Source of the DNA: Closterium sp. NIES-65
Lineage: Eukaryota > Streptophyta > Zygnematophyceae > Desmidiales > Closteriaceae
DNA length: 64,000 nucleotides
Direction: 5' to 3'
Assembly: GCA_948144175.1 (NCBI GenBank)
Contig: CANXME010000864.1
Span: forward strand, 930,001 to 994,000
Part shown: one piece after another, positions 28,744 to 39,754 of the stretch
How positions within the stretch are numbered: the stretch's first letter is position 1
How the letters are laid out: each line of letters opens with the position of its first letter
Notes under the pieces: model-generated
Told to the model about the DNA's origin: nothing
Database searches by the model: none
The model's input: only the letters and a program-made list of their open reading frames with translations
Translations under genes and position numbers: made by a program

Positions 28744-29885
28744 AGGAACAGTAGAAATAGCAGCAGTAGCAGTAGGAGAAGCAAGTAGGACGAACCAGGT
28801 AGGGCAGGGCGGCGCGGCTCGGTTCAGGTCGGGGCGCGGCTCGGCTGGGTGGCGCGGCTCGGCTGGGTTCGCGCGGCTCGGCTCGGGGCGCGCGCCTCGG
28901 CTCGGGGCGCGCGCCTCGGCTCGGGGCGCGCGGCTCGGGTCGCGCAGCTCGGGTCACGGCGGGAACGGGCCGCCCAAGGCCTTCAGGTGGTGGGCACGGG
29001 TCGGCGAGGTCGGCGTGGGGCCGGTTGGGGCCCTAGAGGGGCGAGCGCGGGGCCGGTTGGGGTCCTAGAGGGGCGAGCGCGGGGCCGATCGGGGCCTGAG
29101 CGGGGCTAGCGCGGGGCCGACGGGGCCTGAGACGGGGCCGACGGGGCCTGAACAGGGCTAGCGCGGGGCTAGCGCGGGGCCAAACGGGGCCGTGACGGGG
29201 CTAGCAGCGGGGCCGACGGGGCCTGAAACGAGGCCGATGCGGCCTGAAACGGGGCTTGCGCGGGCCGACGAGGCCTGAGAGGGGCTAGCGCGGGGCCGAC
29301 GGGGCCTGAACGGGGCTAGCGTGGGGCCGATCGGGGCTTGAATGGGGCTAGCTCGGGGCCGACGGGGCCTGAAACGGGGCCGAAGGGGCCTGAAACGGGG
29401 CTAGCGCGGGCCGACGGGGACTGAAACGGGGCCGACGGGGCCTGAAACGGGGCTAGCGCGGGCCGACGGGGCCTGAACAGGGGCCGACGGGGCCTGAAAC
29501 GGGGCCGAAGGGGCCTGAAAACGGGGCTAGCGCGGGCCAACGGGGCCTGAAACGGGGCCGACGGGGCCTGAAACGGGGCTAGCGCGGGCCGACGGGGCTT
29601 TAGAGGGGCTAGCGCTAGGCGGACGGGGCCTGAAACGGGGCCGACGGGGCCTGAACGGGGCTAGCGAAGGGCCTGAACGGGGCCTTAAAGGGGCCGACAG
29701 GGCCTGAACGGGGCCGCTAGGGAGAGTGGGCGTGGGGCCGACGAGGCCTAAACGGGGCTAGCGCGGGGCCGTCAAGAGGGGCCTCTAGGGGCGTGACACG
29801 CCGAGGCGCCCTAGGGCACAGGTAGGTAGGTAGGTAGGTAGTTACTTAGTGGTGGGCCCTTATAGAATTTCGGTCCTAGGAAGGA
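28744..29885 (-). repeat. GC-rich repeat leader of copia D
   Basis: Tandem imperfect units of type GGGGCCGACGGGGCCTGAAA and GGGGCTAGCGCGGGCCGACG fill 28960-29800. Near 28800-28960 there are CGGCTCGGGGCGCG units, and at about 29820-29840 a GTAG tetramer repeat. Same position as the leaders of A, C, E and F but a different unit. Confidence 0.85.
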
Positions 29886-29899
29886 CCTGCTCTATACCA
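29886..29899 (-). promoter_or_regulatory. Primer-binding site of copia D
   Basis: On the minus strand TGGTATAGAGCAGG directly follows the LTR end. It matches the initiator tRNA-Met complement TGGTATCAGAGC at its first six bases. Confidence 0.75.
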
Positions 29900-30031
29900 T
29901 GTTGGAATAACTGAACAGGAATGAATGAACTAACAGTGAAATGACTACAAGTACCTAACCCTAGAACTGTGTACCCCCTATAGGCTAACCCACTGTAGCC
30001 TAAACTAACACAACATATATAATGTTTGACA
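29900..30031 (-). repeat. 5' LTR of copia D (132 bp)
   Basis: Matches the 3' LTR at 22278-22404 apart from four substitutions and a CAACA insertion. Confidence 0.92.
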
Positions 30032-30036
30032 GAGTG
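30032..30036. repeat. Target-site duplication of copia D, right copy
   Basis: GAGTG, identical to 22273-22277. Confidence 0.9.
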
Positions 30037-31700
30037 GTCATCTTCGGGGTGGGAGAGAAGGTCTGAAAGTAGTCAACTCCCTGCCGCTGACTGAAGCCTC
30101 GAGCCACATAACGCGCCTTGAAGACAGGCGGAGAACCCGGCGGCCGCTTCACCCTGAAAATCCACATGCCACTGACGATGTTTGCCCCAGGTGGGGGAAC
30201 CTCGTCGACGTAGGTGCCTGTGGACTTCCAGGAAGCCATCTTTGCGTCCATGGCTGACTGCCACTGAGAGGAGTAGGGACCCTCGATCGCCTCAGCGTAC
30301 GATCGAGGACTCGCGATGTCTGGTGCATCCGGGTCTCCCTCAAGGGCAATCAGCGTGGACACGAGATGGGGCAAAGTAGCAGCAAAGCACTGGAACTCCT
30401 CCTGCTTGTCCTCAAGGACGTCCGTGCTAAGAGCACACCCACCCTCGACGGACGGAGGACAGACAGACTCAGACTCAGCAACGAGACTAGCAGCATAGTC
30501 TAGATGACAGCGAGCAGCGAAGTCGACAAGCTCGGCAACTAGAGCGGACGCAGCAGTGGACTCAAAGGAAGGGTCAGTGACAACAGTAGCAAGGAGACAC
30601 GTGACCGAAGGACTAGCAGCACGAAGGGAGTCAGACTCCGGGTCAACAAGAGTAGGAAGAGAGGACTCTGGAGGAGACGGCAACGGGACACGCAGAGGAG
30701 CGGTGAAAGGACGCAGCGCCATCTGGTGTGTGCCGGGGACCGCAGGAGGATGCGGACGCGCAGTACAACCACTAGTGCGAGCAGCACGAACAGGCAACGC
30801 AGGACGAGACGCAGGCTCACGACGCTCAGCAAAACCTCCAGTTTGACCAGTGTAGGGAGAAGGAGCAAGTAGAGGGGAGGCGGGCTATAGCTGTGACTGC
30901 GACTGGATAGGTTGTGGACACTCTAAGGAAGGAGCAGGACCAGGAGAGGGCGGGAGACCAAGAAACTGCTCCAGGAGCGGAACGAAGTACGGCCTCGGCC
31001 GCTCAGCACCTCCAGAACTAGCAAGGACGGCACCAGCACCCCCAACGGGAGCACCAGCGCCAGCAGCACCTCCAGCTCCAACAGCGCCAACTCCAGCACC
31101 CTCAGAAGCACCAGCGCCAGCAGCACCGCCAGCGCCAACACCCCTTGCAACTCCAGCTCTAGCACCACCAACTCCAAGAGGACCGTCAGCTCCAGCAGCC
31201 TTAGCAGCACCCCCAGACGCACCAGCGCCAGTAGAAACACCAGCACCAACACCCCCAGCAGCTCCAGCTCCAGCAGCACTAGTACTGCCAGCAGCTCCAG
31301 CAGGACCAACTCCAGTAGCCCCAGCAGCACTCCCAGTCGCAGCAACACGTCTCCAGCGGCGGGCAAACCACTCGCGCAACTCCTGTGGAGAGAGTGGCTC
31401 CCGCCTCGACGAAGCACCGCCAGCGGCCACAGGAGCAGACCCAGCGCCTCCAGGCTCGACACCCCCAGGCTCCGCACCTTCAGGCTCCGCACCCCCTGGC
31501 TCCGTACCGCCAGACCCAGCACCTCCAGGCTTAGCACCCCCAGACTCAGCGCCCCCAATCTCAGCACCCCCAGACTCCGCACCTGCAGGCTCAGCACCTC
31601 TAGCAGCACCAGAGTCAACAGCTACCTCGACAGGCTAGACTGCGTCTACCTGGGACACACCTGACGAGGCAGGACCCTGAGGGGGGAGGGAGTCTACTGG
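30037..31700 (-). pseudogene. Copia C repeat region and reverse transcriptase N-part
   Basis: The repeat region (31430-30885) is Gly/Ala-rich with SRREPLSPQELREWFARRW at its start. The reverse transcriptase starts near 30270 and runs to SPTPKMTTL, where copia D interrupts it. The continuation is at 22277. Confidence 0.86.
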
Positions 31701-32933
31701 GGGAGGACCTGGTGCAAGAAAGAGTGGCGGCGGGGGGAGGGGCGCAGTGCTCTAGGGGAAGAGACGGTAGTAAGGTACCGAGTCGTCAAAGGTGACTTTC
31801 TGGGAGGACAGAACACGACGCGAGGTGGGGTGGTAAAACTGCCACCCAGGCGCGCCAGGGGGGAAGCCAAGGAAGACGCAGGGAACAGCACGGGGGGACA
31901 GCTTGTCCGCAGACAAGTCGCGGACAAACGCCCGAGATTCCCTGACCCGAAACGCAGACGCATCGCCAACCTTCCCGGTCCACCGCAAGGCGGGGGAGGT
32001 CTCTGTCAAGGAGACCCGGGGCTGAAGGTTGAGCTGATGCGTGGCGTACTGAACCGCAAACGGCCACAGAAAATGGGGGGCAGCTGCATGCATCATGGAC
32101 GTACGAGCAACGTCCATGACCATGCCAATGCGGCGCTCAGCAATCCCATTTTGCTGTGGAGAGGCCGGAAACGTGAAGGTCTGGCGGATGCCCTATGCAT
32201 GACAGAAGGCTCCCAGACGGGCATAGGAAAACTCCCCGCCTGTGTCCGAGTGCAGACGCAGAACAGGAAAGTCCGAGCCAAAACTCTCTCTGAGCTAGAG
32301 ACGAGCTGCGCGGATCCAGCCGATCAACAACTCAGGAACGTCACCCTTGCAGCGCAAGGGGAAGACTGTGGTGTAACGCGAGTAGTCGTCAACCACCAGC
32401 AGGAAGTTCCGCTCGCGCCCCTGCCCATTGACGTGGGCTGGGCCCCTCACATCCATGTAGAGAGTTTGCAGCAGAGCCTCTGTCGGAGGAAACTCGGAGG
32501 AGTGAGGGGCGGCGCGCTGTCGCCCGTCGACGCAGGGGACGCAGGTAGGGCAAGGCCCCGGAGGTAGGGGAGGGAGAGACCGAGGGAGACTAGAGACAAG
32601 GACACGGGAGGCCATGCCTCGGAGACGAGGCAAGGAGGGGTGACCAAGGCGGTAGTGCCAAAGGAGAGTCTGGTGGGACAGGAGACGACACGAGCAGGGA
32701 GCAGACTCAGGACCAGACCTGGACGCTGCAGCAAACACCTGACTCGACGTAGCCACCTGGGCAGACGCTCCAGTCGGAGGAGACTTAGTAGTAAGGGTGT
32801 ACAGGCTCGACCCTGGCCGACGGGTGAACGTGGCCAAGTGTCGGCCTGTCTGAGCACACGTGCAGTGGGTCACTCGCTGACTCGCAAGAGTGAACTGGTC
32901 AACCCTCCTATCCTGTAGGTCCGCTCCACTCAC
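31701..32933 (-). pseudogene. Copia C pre-integrase and integrase
   Basis: LLWHYRLGHPSLPRLRGM, CVPCVDG, MDVRGPAHV, VVDDYSRYTTVFPL, then ILRLHSDTGGEFSYARL-like sequence and QQNGIAERR in neighbouring frames. VLIGWIRAARL keeps the Trp that is a TAG in A and E. A frame break lies near 32123-32295. Confidence 0.86.
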
Positions 32934-33095
32934 GAAGTTCGTATAGAACGAGGGGAGGTAGAGACCTGACAGGGTGCCAGAGGGGGCTGCGGGGCACGGT
33001 AAGACAGTGGAGAAGCTAGCAAGGACAGGACCCCTAGAGGGGTCTGCCAGGGAGACTGCAACTGGCCGACTGAGCGGCGTAAGAGTGGTGCGGTC

Positions 33096-34725
33096 TCAAA
33101 AGAAGGAGCGGGACGCACCCGAGTCAAGGGTGAAGGTGTGGAAGGCCTGAGCCGACGTAGTATCTGAGAGAGCAGACTCATTAGCACGTGGGGCAGCAGA
33201 CGCACTGTCACCTAGGGCAGCAGACGCACTGGCACCTGGGGCAGCAGACGCACTAGCACCTAGAGCAGCAGCCTCACCAGCACCTAGAGGAGTGGCCTCA
33301 ATGCCCGGCTCAGGCGGTACACACAGGTAACAGTCACCCTCAACGCTAGTAGTCACAGAATATATGGCAGCAAGGATAGCATCATAGTCAAGATCAAAGA
33401 CGGCAGCCCCCGCCCTAGACAGATCTCCCCAATGACGGATCTCTGACGCCTCAGGGAACTGGCGACGCCACGCGTTTGTCAAGCGACCGAAGCAGCGCTG
33501 GGTGGAGTGCGGGCCTCCACACTGCTCACCAGCTTGGTCGCCGATACGGAGGACGTAAGTGCAGGGACGAAAACCCCCACCGCGCTGACGCGCAGTGTAC
33601 CACTCACGAAGCTGCTGGGGGGACAGGGTCACACCACTCCGCTGCTGCTGGCGCGGACCACCACCGGAGCCTCTCCTCTCCGCAGAGTCGTGACCCGTTC
33701 CACCACCGCCGCCGCCACCGCCGCGTCCACCGCCTCCTCCACCTCCGCCTCCTCCGCCACCTCTGCCTCCTCCGCCACCTCCGTCGCCTCCGCTCCCTCT
33801 GCCACCACCACCGCCTCTACCGCCTCCACTGCTGCCGCCGCCGCCACCCCCGGCACCACTCCCACCACCACCCCCACTCCCTCCACTGCCTCCACTACCA
33901 CCTCCACCGCCCCCTCCAGCCCCTCCAGCGCCCTTGCCCCCCTTGCCCTTCCCGGTGCGGCGTTTCCCGCTCCGGGCAGACGCAACGCCGACCGACTCGA
34001 AACCAACGAGGTCGGCCGGAGCAAAAGAGGCAACAGAGGGCAAGAGGGGGGAGGGAGAACACCCCTCAAAGACGGGGGTGGGAGGGTCACCACGAGAGGC
34101 TCCTACAGCGACTATGCTCTTCTCTGCCACTAGGAGGGCCTTTTCGAGGAGGTCAACGGTGAGAGTGGTGGGGCAAACTGAGAGAAAGTGGTCCCTGACT
34201 ACGTGGAGAGAGTCAGAGAGCCGGGTGACTATGTAGTAGAGAGTGATCTATATGGGGGGGGGGGTTCTTGGCGTAGAACTCAGTAGGAAGCGCAGCACGG
34301 TAGCGAGTGTCACTACTGCGGAGGTGCGTAATGAGGTCAGCGATTGTGGGAAAGGCAGCAAGGTAAGGGAAGAGGTACGGTAGCATGAGGCGGCTCAGTG
34401 CAGTAGTGGCAGGGGAACAGTAGCGTGCAACTACAGCGTCTTACAAGGTCTGAGCACTCTTGTACTGGCTAAAGTGTGCACGCTTAGTGGTCCGTAAGTG
34501 GCGGCGCACAGCAAGGCGAGCAGCAGCATTGCGCGTGGCCCACTGTGAGCGAACAGTGGCGTGAGCATCAGCAGCAGGGGCAGGAGAGGCACGAGAAGTG
34601 AGGTCAAACAGGGAGAGACCGTCTGCCCTGTCGCACCATAGGAAAAGCTGCAGATCATCTACCCAAACCTCAAAGTCACCTGCCCGACCCTCAGCGTCAA
34701 AGGTGAGAATACTAGGGGAGGCCAT
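33096..34725 (-). pseudogene. Copia C gag and protease
   Basis: Starts at 34725 MASPSILTFDAEGRAGDF. Stop TAA at 34441 (Tyr in relatives). An 11-base G run on the plus strand (34254-34264) is the poly-C tract. The C-terminal frame 34130-33096 has a Gly-rich stretch, CTYVLRIGDQAGEQCGGPH and QRCFGR, and ends at the protease site LDSGASRSFF. Long Pro/Thr/Ser frames on the opposite strand are shadows of the Gly repeats. Confidence 0.86.
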
Positions 34726-35683
34726 GACAGCAGTAGACAGGCAGTGAGTACAGTGGGGCAGGGCAGTGCAGTGGCAGAGGCGCTACTCTTACCAGGCAAG
34801 TGGGGCAGTCCCGGGCAGGCTGACAGGCGGCAGTGCCTCGACTGCGGTGCGGCTCGGCGGCTCGGCGGTTCGGTTGCTGGGCGGCTCGGCGGTCGGGCGG
34901 CTCAGCTGCAGCGCGGCTCGGCGGTCGGGCGGCTCGGCTGCTCGGCGGCTCGGCTGCTTGGCGGCTCGGCTGCTCGGCGGGTGGGCTGCTCGGCGGTTCG
35001 GGCGCTGGGCGGCTGAGCGGCGACGGGGCCGTGGAAGGGCGGCGACCGGGCCACTGAAAGGGCAGCGACGGGCCGCTGAAAGGGTGGCGACGGGCCGCTG
35101 AAAGGGCGGCGACTGGGTCGCGGAAGGGCAGCGCTAGGGCCGCTGAAGGGTGGCGACGGGGCCGCGGAAGGGTGGCGACGGGGCCGCTGAAAGGGCGGGC
35201 GGCGTCGGGGCCGCTGAGAGGGCGGCGACGGGGCCGCTGAAAGGGCGGCGACGAACCCGCGGAAGGGCGGCGACGGGGCCGCTGAAGAGCGGCGACAGGG
35301 GGGGGGGGGGGGCGAAAGGGCGGCTACGGGGCCACGGAAGGGCTGCGTCGGGGCCGCGGAAGGGCGGCGACGGGGCCACTGAAAGGGCGGCGACGGGGCC
35401 GCTGAAAGGGCAGTGACGGGGCCGCGGAAAGGGCGGCAATAGGGCCGCTGAAAGGGCGGCGACGGGACCGCTGAAAGGGCGGCGACGGGGCCGCGGAAAG
35501 GGGCCGCGAGGCCGGTTCGAAGAGGGCCGTGAGGGCGGCTCGACGAGGCTGTGAGGACGGCGCGACGGGGCCACTAGGGGCCGTGAGGGAAGTCACACGG
35601 GGCGCGACTCGGGCAGGGGCCAAGCGCACTCCGGGCAGGAAAAAAAAGGTCAGTGGGCCCTAGGAAAAGTTCCCACGGGGGAA
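34726..35683 (-). repeat. GC-rich repeat leader of copia C
   Basis: Units of type GGCGGCTCGGC (34850-35020) and GGGCCGCTGAAAGGGCGGCGA (35020-35500). It ends near the LTR with the conserved block GGGCCCACTGACC plus T-rich run (plus strand 35641-35660). Confidence 0.85.
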
Positions 35684-35697
35684 CCTGCTCTATACCA
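35684..35697 (-). promoter_or_regulatory. Primer-binding site of copia C
   Basis: TGGTATAGAGCAGG on the minus strand, identical to that of copia D. Confidence 0.75.
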
Positions 35698-35828
35698 TGT
35701 GCGAATTAGAACGAGAATTATTGAACTATGAAACAGTTGGGTACAAGTACTAACCCTAATTGGGTTGTACCCCTTATGGGCTACCCCACTACAGCCTACA
35801 AAGAAGTATGAGCTATAATGTTCTGATA
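35698..35828 (-). repeat. 5' LTR of copia C (131 bp)
   Basis: Matches 20658-20788 with five differences; its first dinucleotide has mutated from TG to TA on the minus strand. Confidence 0.9.
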
Positions 35829-35953
35829 TCGTTGTCAGTCATAGCCGTGCTGCGACCCGTGAACGTTTGTAGTACACCATTGGCGACGGCCTGGACGGTG
35901 GCATCCATGCGGCGCGTGGCGAAATTGGACCTCCAATCATCGCAAAATTGCAT
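35829..35953 (-). pseudogene. Host exon, 5' half (split by copia C)
   Basis: After a possible acceptor TTTTAG, or from an ATG at 35953, the minus strand reads MQFCDDWRSNFATRRMDATV and on to STAMTDN, where copia C interrupts it. It continues in frame at 20657. Family unknown. Confidence 0.5.
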
Positions 35954-36864
35954 CTAAAATGCCTTGTCTTCGTCCTTTTTTGTTAATCAGTTCCGGTTTG
36001 TGCACGCCGTGGACGTTCGGCTCCATATAATGTATTTCTGCTTGCCCATGGGTGGCAACTTTGCAACAAGGAAACGGCGGGGATGTCGAAAGCTGGTTGG
36101 CTGCTTTCTTGCTCTGACGTCACATTGGGAATGAAAATTGTCAGTCGCTAAAAAATGGACAGCACACGGTGGCACATGGCAAGATCCGAAACAACAGATG
36201 GCTGACACTATGACGGCAGCAATGTGAACAAGGCATGAGCGGTCAGTGGAAGAGAGGGAGGGGAAACAGATGAAGGTGAAATGGAACACAACTAGAGGGG
36301 ATGGATCCTCGCCTGACTGCCTCCCACCGACGCCACCACCAACCCCACCAGCAACCGAGGGGAAAGGGTGGACTTGTTTGCAGCGGACCTGGCTATATGC
36401 ATTTCGTCAATCTGAAAAGCACTTGATATAATTGGTAACTTCATTCAAACTAGCCCAATTTTGCATATTTGACAAGTAAGCATTGCAGATGTAACTTGGG
36501 ACAAACAGAGAAAAAAGGATATCACTTTTTGAACTTAAAAGGGTCCTCTTTAGACTAGGGGGACTCACTTTCCGGTTATATCCAGAAAAACAGCCGCATC
36601 TTGTCTAGGTTGCGGAACCTACCATTCTGATTTGATCAACGGAACTCATGCTGGTGGATAGCAGCACATGTGAGGATAAGCTGGAGTCTGGGGTGCCGCG
36701 GTGAGAGAGAGGATACGCGGGGGAGCGATGATACGCTGGGGGGGCGGACGAGTAGAGCGAGGCGGGGTGGTGCAGCGGCTAAAGTTGCTCGGAGGGCCTG
36801 CCCGGGTGGTGAGGGAGGAGCTAATCCATGAGCTTTTGCACCCGATGGCGCGGACCACCACCGG
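35954..36864. other. Intergenic region between copia C and E
   Basis: AT-richer sequence with no recognised gene. The minus-strand frame joining 36646-36868 to the copia E linker is a chimera made by the break at about 36865. The plus-strand stretch GTGGTGCAGCGGCTAAAG near 36769 resembles a tRNA A-box but has no convincing B-box partner. Confidence 0.4.
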
Positions 36865-36868
36865 AGGA

Positions 36869-38229
36869 CAGACAGACTCAGACTCAGCAACAAGACTAGC
36901 AGCGTAGTCTAGACGACAGCGAGCAGCAAAGTCGATGAGCTCAGAAACGAGGGCAGACGCAGTAGTGGACTCGAAAGAAGGGTGAGTGACGACAGTAGCA
37001 AGGAGACGCGTGACAGTAGGACTGGCAGCACGAAGAGAGTCCGACTCCGGGTCGGCAAGAGCAGGAAGAGAGGACTCAGGAGGAGAAGGCAAAGGGGCAC
37101 GCAGAGGAGCAGTGGATGGACAGAAAGACATCCGGTGCGTGCCTGGGACAGAAGGAGGACGCTGACGCGAAATACGACCACTAGTGCGAGCAGGACGGAC
37201 ACGCGACGTGGGGCGAGACGCAAGCTCACAACGCTCAGCAAGACCTCCAGTAGGACCAGTGTAGGGAGACGGAGCAGGCAGTGGGGAGGCCGGCGGTAAC
37301 TGCAACTGTGACGGGACAGGCTGTGGACACTCTAAGAGAGGAGGAGGACTAGTAGAAGGCGGGAGACCAAGAACCTGCTAAAGGAGCGGAACGAAGTACG
37401 GCCGAGGCCGCTCAGCGACTCCAGACACAGCAAAGACGGTACCAGCACCCCCAGCGGCAGCACCAGCGCCAGCAGCACCCACAGCTCCAGAACTTCCAGC
37501 AGCACCGGTAGCACCTACAATAGCACCGCCTCCATGACCGACAGTAGTAGCCTCAGCACCAACACCCTCAGCAGCTCCAGCTCCAGTCGCACCTGCCGGC
37601 CAAGCAACTCCAGTACCTCCAGTATGAGCACCTCCGGGACCCGCGGCACCAGCACCCTTAGCAGCCGAAGACCCTCCAGCTCTAGCAGCACGGCTCCAGC
37701 GCCGGGCAAACCACTCGCGCAGCTCCTGTGGAGAGAGTGGCTCCCGCCGAGACGAAGCACCCGGAGAACCTCCAGGCCCAGCACCGCCAGACGCCACACG
37801 AGCAGGCCCAGCCCCCTCAGGCTCCATACCCCCAGGCTCAGCACCTCCAGACGTAGCACCCCCAGGCTCAGCATCCCAAGGCGTACCACCCCCAGGCTCA
37901 GCACCCCCAGGCTCAGCACCCCCAGTCTCAGCACCCCCAGTCTCAGCACCCCCAGTCTCAGCACCCCCAGTCTCAGCACCCCCAGAGTCAGCACCCCCAG
38001 GCTCAGCACCCTCAGCAGCACAAGAGTCACCAGTGACCTCGACAGGCTCGACTGCGTCTACCTGGGACACACCTGAAAGGGCTGGACCCTGAGGGGGGAG
38101 CGGGTCTACCAGGGGGGGGACCTGGTACGAGGAAGAGCGGCGGCGGGGGGAGGGACGGAGTGCGGTAGGGGAAGAGGCGGTAGTAGGGGACCGACTCGTC
38201 AAACGTGACGTCCTGGGAGGACAGAACAC
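36869..38229 (-). pseudogene. Copia E repeat region and start of linker
   Basis: GGAETGGAETGGAEPGG repeats (37900-38030), SRREPLSPQELREWFARRW, then Ala/Gly-rich repeats and the linker ADPESDSLRAASPTVTRLL up to SLVAESESVCPP, where the element breaks off. Confidence 0.82.
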
Positions 38230-39754
38230 GGCGAGAGGTGGGGTGGTAAAACTGCCACCCAGGTGCGTCAGGGGGGAAGCCTAGGAAGACACAAGGAGCC
38301 CCACGAGGGGACAGCTTGTCCGCAGACAAGTCGCGGACAAACGCCCGAGATCCCCAGACACGGAACGCAGACGCATCGCCAACCGTCCCTGTCCATAGCA
38401 AGGCTGGGGAGGTTTTCGGCATGGAGACCCTGGGGTGAAGGTTGATCTGATGCGCCGCGTACCGAACCGCAAACGGCCACAGAAAATGGGGGGCAGCCGC
38501 GTGCATGATGGACGTACGGGCAACGTCCATGACCATGCCAATGCGGCGCTCAGCAATCCCATTTTGCTGTGGAGAGTCCGGAAGCGTGAAGGTCTGGCGG
38601 ATACCTCGTGCACGATAGTAGGCTCACAGAAGGCCAAAGGAGAACTTTCCGCCTCTGTTAGAGTGCAGACGCAGAACAGGAAAGTCCGAGCGGAAACTCT
38701 GCCTGAGCTGGAGACGAGCTGCGCGGATCTAGTCGTTCAACACCTCAGTGACATCACCCTTGCTGTGCAAGGGGACGACTGTGGTGTAACGTGAGTAGTC
38801 GTCAACCACCAGCAGGAAGTAGCGCTCGTGACGCAGTCCACGGACGCGGGCGGGGCCCCACACGTCCATGTGAAGAGTCTGCAAGGGGGCCTCTGTCGGA
38901 GGAAACAAGGAGGAGTGAGGAGCAGCCCACTGCCGTCCCTCGACACAAGGGACGCAGGTAGGGCCAGGCCCCGGAGGAAGGGGAGTGAGGGACCGGGGAA
39001 GACCAGAGACAAGGACACGGGAGACCATGCCTTGGAGACGAAGCAGGGAGGGGTGACCAAGGCGGTGGTGCCAGAGGAGAGTCTCGTGAGACAGGAGGCG
39101 ATACGAGCAGGGGGCAGACTCAGGACCAGATCTGGACCCTGCATCAAACACCTGACTCGACGCAGCTACCTGACCACACACAGGGACAGGAGGAGACGTA
39201 GTGGTCAGTGTGTACAGGCTCGACCCCGTCCAACGAGTAAATGTGGCCAAGTGTCGGCCCGTCAAAGCAACCGTGCAGTGGGTCACCCACTGGCTCGCAG
39301 GAGTGAACTGGTGAACTCTCCCATCCTGTAGGTCAGCACCACTCACCAATTTCGTAGAGAACGAGGGGAGGTAAAGACCAGACAGGGTGCCAGAGGGAGC
39401 CGCCGGACACGGGAGGACAATGGAGAAGTGAGCAAGGACAGGACCCCCAGAGGAGTCTGCCAGAAAGATTGCAACTGGCCGACCAAGCGGCGTGAGTGTG
39501 GTGCGGTCTCGAAAGAAGGTGCGAGAAGCCCCCGAGTCAAGGGTGAAGGTGAGGGAGGCCGAAGCTGACTCGGTACCTAAGAGCGCGGACTCACCAGCAC
39601 CTGAGGAAGCAGACGCACTAGCACCTAGAGCAGCAGCCTTGCTAGCACCTAGAGCAGCAGCCTCACCAGTACCTAGAGCAGCAATCTCAATGCCCGAGTC
39701 GAGCGGGAAACACCGGTAACAGTCACCCTCATCACTAATAGTCGCAGCATCCAT
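38230..39754 (-). pseudogene. Copia E protease and integrase
   Basis: FTLDSGASRTFFRDR, LLWHHRLGHPSLLRL, CVPCVEG, HMDVWGP and VVDDYSRYTTVVPL up to the TAG at 38729-38731, then HSNRGGKFSFGLL-like sequence and MVMDVARTSIMHAAAPHFLW (38536-38027). Confidence 0.85.

Larger units (their letters stand above)
22278..30031 (-). mobile_element. Ty1/copia retrotransposon D, nested in copia C
   Basis: This is the most complete copia in the window. It has LTRs at both ends (22278-22404 and 29900-30031), a primer-binding site, a GC-rich leader, gag, protease, integrase, repeat region, reverse transcriptase and RNase H. It is flanked by an exact 5 bp duplication GAGTG and lies in the reverse transcriptase of C. 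LTRs differ by four substitutions and a 5 bp CAACA insertion. Few inactivating changes are visible: a one-base gag frameshift near 28165, a TGA at 27594, a frameshift near 26400, frame changes in the repeat region and a TGA at 23286. Confidence 0.94.
20658..35828 (-). mobile_element. Ty1/copia retrotransposon C, itself split by copia D
   Basis: LTRs of 131 bp lie at 35698-35828 (5') and 20658-20788 (3'), differing at five positions. The flanks CCGTT (20653-20657) and TCGTT (35829-35833) are a target duplication with one mismatch. Coding runs 34725 to 30032, is interrupted by copia D (22278-30031), and resumes 22277 to 20986. Without D the element is about 7.4 kb. It inserted into a host exon and carries frameshifts and stops throughout. 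Confidence 0.92.

Noticed and set aside
33476..34162. Plus-strand frames rich in His, Arg, Thr and Ser opposite the copia gag genes (also at 27579-28203, 1977-2371 and 39979-40587)
   Set aside because: They are antisense shadows of the Gly-coding GGT/GGC repeats of gag.
36765..36830. Possible tRNA-derived SINE (A-box-like GGTGGTGCAGCGGCTAAAG)
   Set aside because: No B box at the proper distance and no second copy seen.
36646..37305. A 219-codon frame joining copia linker to a novel C terminus
   Set aside because: The C-terminal third starts exactly at the element break near 36868 and has no domain; a chance chimera.
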